Below are positions 6,145-7,446 of a stretch of DNA of 7,446 bases, piece after piece. A model generated the notes under the pieces. It made no database searches and was not told the origin of the DNA. It worked only from the letters and a program-made list of their open reading frames with translations. The translations under genes were made by a program, and so were the position numbers. Positions within the stretch are counted from its first letter, which is position 1. Every line of letters starts with the position of its first letter. Source of the stretch: Methanoregulaceae archaeon (GTDB lineage: Archaea; Halobacteriota; Methanomicrobia; Methanomicrobiales; Methanospirillaceae); assembly GCA_013331215.1 (NCBI GenBank), contig DUGU01000150.1:1-7446 (forward strand), in the 5' to 3' direction.

Positions 6145-7446
6145 TCATGAGTTCTTCGGTTTATCCTTGAGCCGCTCCATCAGCGCCGCGACCTCCGTCA
6201 CCGGCCGGTCGCAGGCCCGGCCCGAGCAGACGTACGCGGTCGCCCGGCCGTCGACCATCCCCATCTCTTCTGTGAACGGCGCGAGCCGTCGGGCCGCCTC
6301 GCCCATCTCGTCGATCGAGACAAAGAGCACGGTCGCCGAGGGCAGGTATGCACGACGCAGGGCCGCGAGCATCGCGGACGTATCGGCCGTCCCGGGCGCT
6401 CCCACGACGACCACCTCCTGCGACGGCCCGACCGCGAGGTCGTGGCCGGAGAGGAAGAGCGTCGCGATCGTGGGCGAGGAGGTGAGCGGCATCGCGTAGA
6501 GCCGCGCGACGGCCGCCGCTCGCTCCTCGTACGCCGGGTCCCCGAGGAGCCGGGCGAGGCGGAGGAGGTCGAGGTACGCGGCCGAGTTCGCGGACGGGTA
6601 GGCCCCGTCGAAGACCTCCTTCTGCCGGACGAGCAGGTCGGTCGCCTCGGCCGTCGCCGAGAAGAAACCGCCGTTCTCGTCGTCCCAGAAGTCCGCGATC
6701 ATCCGGTCCATGAGCGCCTTCGCGGTCGCGAGACGGAACGGATCGAGGGTCGTTTCGTAGACCTCGAGCAAGCCCCAGACCAGGTAGGCGTAGTCCTCGG
6801 CCTGGCCCGCGATCCCGGCCTCGCCGTCGCGGTAGCGGTGGAGGAGGCGGTTGTCGGGAGTCCTAAGCCGGGCCAGGACGAAGTCGAGTGCCCGAACTGC
6901 CGCGTCGACGTACGGCGGGTGGGCGAAGGCGCGCCCGGCCGACGCGAGCGCCGCGATCGCGAGGCCGTTCCAGCTCGCGAGCACCTTGTCGTCGATGGCT
7001 GGCGCGACACGCTGGTTCCGGACCGTGAGGAGCCGCTCTCGCGCCGCAGAGATCAGGATCGCCACCTCTCGCGCCGGCCTGCCCGATCCCGCCGCCGCGT
7101 CCTCGACCGTCATCGCCCGGTAGAGGATATTCTTCCCGCGCTGCTCGGGGTGGACCGGGTCGACGAAGTTGCCGCCGGTCTTGACGCGGAAGACCAGGTT
7201 GAAGACCCCGGTCTCTTCGGGCGGGAGCGCGCGGTCGATCTCCTCTTTTGTCCAGAGGTAAAACTTCCCCTCCTCGCCCTCGGTGTCGGCATCCTGGGCC
7301 GAGAAGAACGCGCCTTCGGGCGAGAGGAGCTCGCGGAGCAGGTAGGTGATCGTCTCCTCGGCCGTGTGCCGGTAGGTCGGCTTTCCCGTGGCCTGGAAGG
7401 CCTCGACGCAGGCGAGGACGAAGAGCGCCTGGTCGTAGAGCATCTT
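6145..7446 (-). CDS. YyaL/Spata20-type protein (DUF255 thioredoxin-like plus six-hairpin domain), C-terminal part
   Basis: Conserved protein of poorly known function. Family members have an N-terminal thioredoxin-like domain (DUF255) and a C-terminal (alpha/alpha)6 barrel related to N-acylglucosamine 2-epimerases, about 680-720 residues in all. Here 433 residues plus stop are visible; the thioredoxin-like domain lies beyond the right edge. The reading frame is open at the edge (Lys codon, then MLYDQALFVL, matching the internal KMLYDNAQL region of the family), so the ATG at 7443 is not the start. Family motifs in the visible part, numbered from the edge: SAQDADTEGEEGKFYLW (49-65), KVLASWNGLAIAALA (154-168), EDYAYLVWGLLEVYE (217-231), YPSANSAAYLDLLRLA (283-298), QEVVVVGAPGTADT (343-356) and the C-terminal AYVCSGRACDRPVTE (404-418), with its usual Cys pair. 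GC content is higher than in the exporter genes. It is convergent with the methyltransferase and probably not part of the glycan locus. Family call confident. Confidence 0.9.
   Translation of the reverse strand, partial: KMLYDQALFVLACVEAFQATGKPTYRHTAEETITYLLRELLSPEGAFFSAQDADTEGEEGKFYLWTKEEIDRALPPEETGVFNLVFRVKTGGNFVDPVHPEQRGKNILYRAMTVEDAAAGSGRPAREVAILISAARERLLTVRNQRVAPAIDDKVLASWNGLAIAALASAGRAFAHPPYVDAAVRALDFVLARLRTPDNRLLHRYRDGEAGIAGQAEDYAYLVWGLLEVYETTLDPFRLATAKALMDRMIADFWDDENGGFFSATAEATDLLVRQKEVFDGAYPSANSAAYLDLLRLARLLGDPAYEERAAAVARLYAMPLTSSPTIATLFLSGHDLAVGPSQEVVVVGAPGTADTSAMLAALRRAYLPSATVLFVSIDEMGEAARRLAPFTEEMGMVDGRATAYVCSGRACDRPVTEVAALMERLKDKPKNS

Noticed and set aside
7441..7443. ATG as the start of the YyaL-like gene
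   Set aside because: The codons around it (K-MLYDQA) match an internal family region, the frame is open to the window edge and about a third of the protein would be missing.

Overview
The window is a piece of a GC-rich prokaryotic chromosome, most likely from a methanogenic archaeon of the Methanomicrobiales (a Methanoculleus-like genome is my best guess). This rests on overall gene style, strong Shine-Dalgarno sequences combined with GTG/TTG starts, AT-rich TATA-like elements in front of genes without a ribosome binding site, and the gene set. It is inference: there is no rRNA or other marker gene here.

The left two thirds is part of a surface-polysaccharide (glycan) export and modification locus. 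Reading leftward on the minus strand, in transcription order, it holds an ABC-2 type polysaccharide exporter permease (Wzm/TagG type, 4214-5056), its ATPase with a C-terminal Wzt-like substrate-recognition domain (2887-4188), a GT-B fold glycosyltransferase (1751-2890) and a glutamine-dependent asparagine-synthase-family amidotransferase (1-1696, running off the left edge). Gaps are 25 bp, a 4-bp overlap and 54 bp, so the four genes look like one operon. Divergent from it, on the plus strand, is a class I SAM-dependent methyltransferase (5225-5896). The two units share a promoter region of about 170 bp.

A plausible joint role is as follows. The glycosyltransferase (with others outside the window) builds a lipid-linked glycan. 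The amidotransferase may amidate a sugar carboxylate, or may make asparagine. The methyltransferase may methylate the glycan or its end. The Wzt C-terminal domain recognises the finished chain, and the Wzm/Wzt pair moves it across the cytoplasmic membrane.

The right third (6145-7446, minus strand, running off the right edge) is the C-terminal two thirds of a YyaL/Spata20-type protein (DUF255 thioredoxin-like plus six-hairpin glycosidase-like domain). It is convergent with the methyltransferase across a 248-bp spacer. It is visibly more GC-rich than the export genes and is probably unrelated chromosomal background, so a boundary of the polysaccharide locus probably lies in the spacer.

No tRNA, rRNA, CRISPR array, intact insertion sequence or clear terminator was seen. 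Nothing in the window amounts to a wholly new system. The points most worth checking are the Glu-to-Gln change in the amidotransferase synthetase motif, the four-cysteine cluster in the glycosyltransferase, and the exporter-plus-methyltransferase pairing, which resembles bacterial chain-capping systems.
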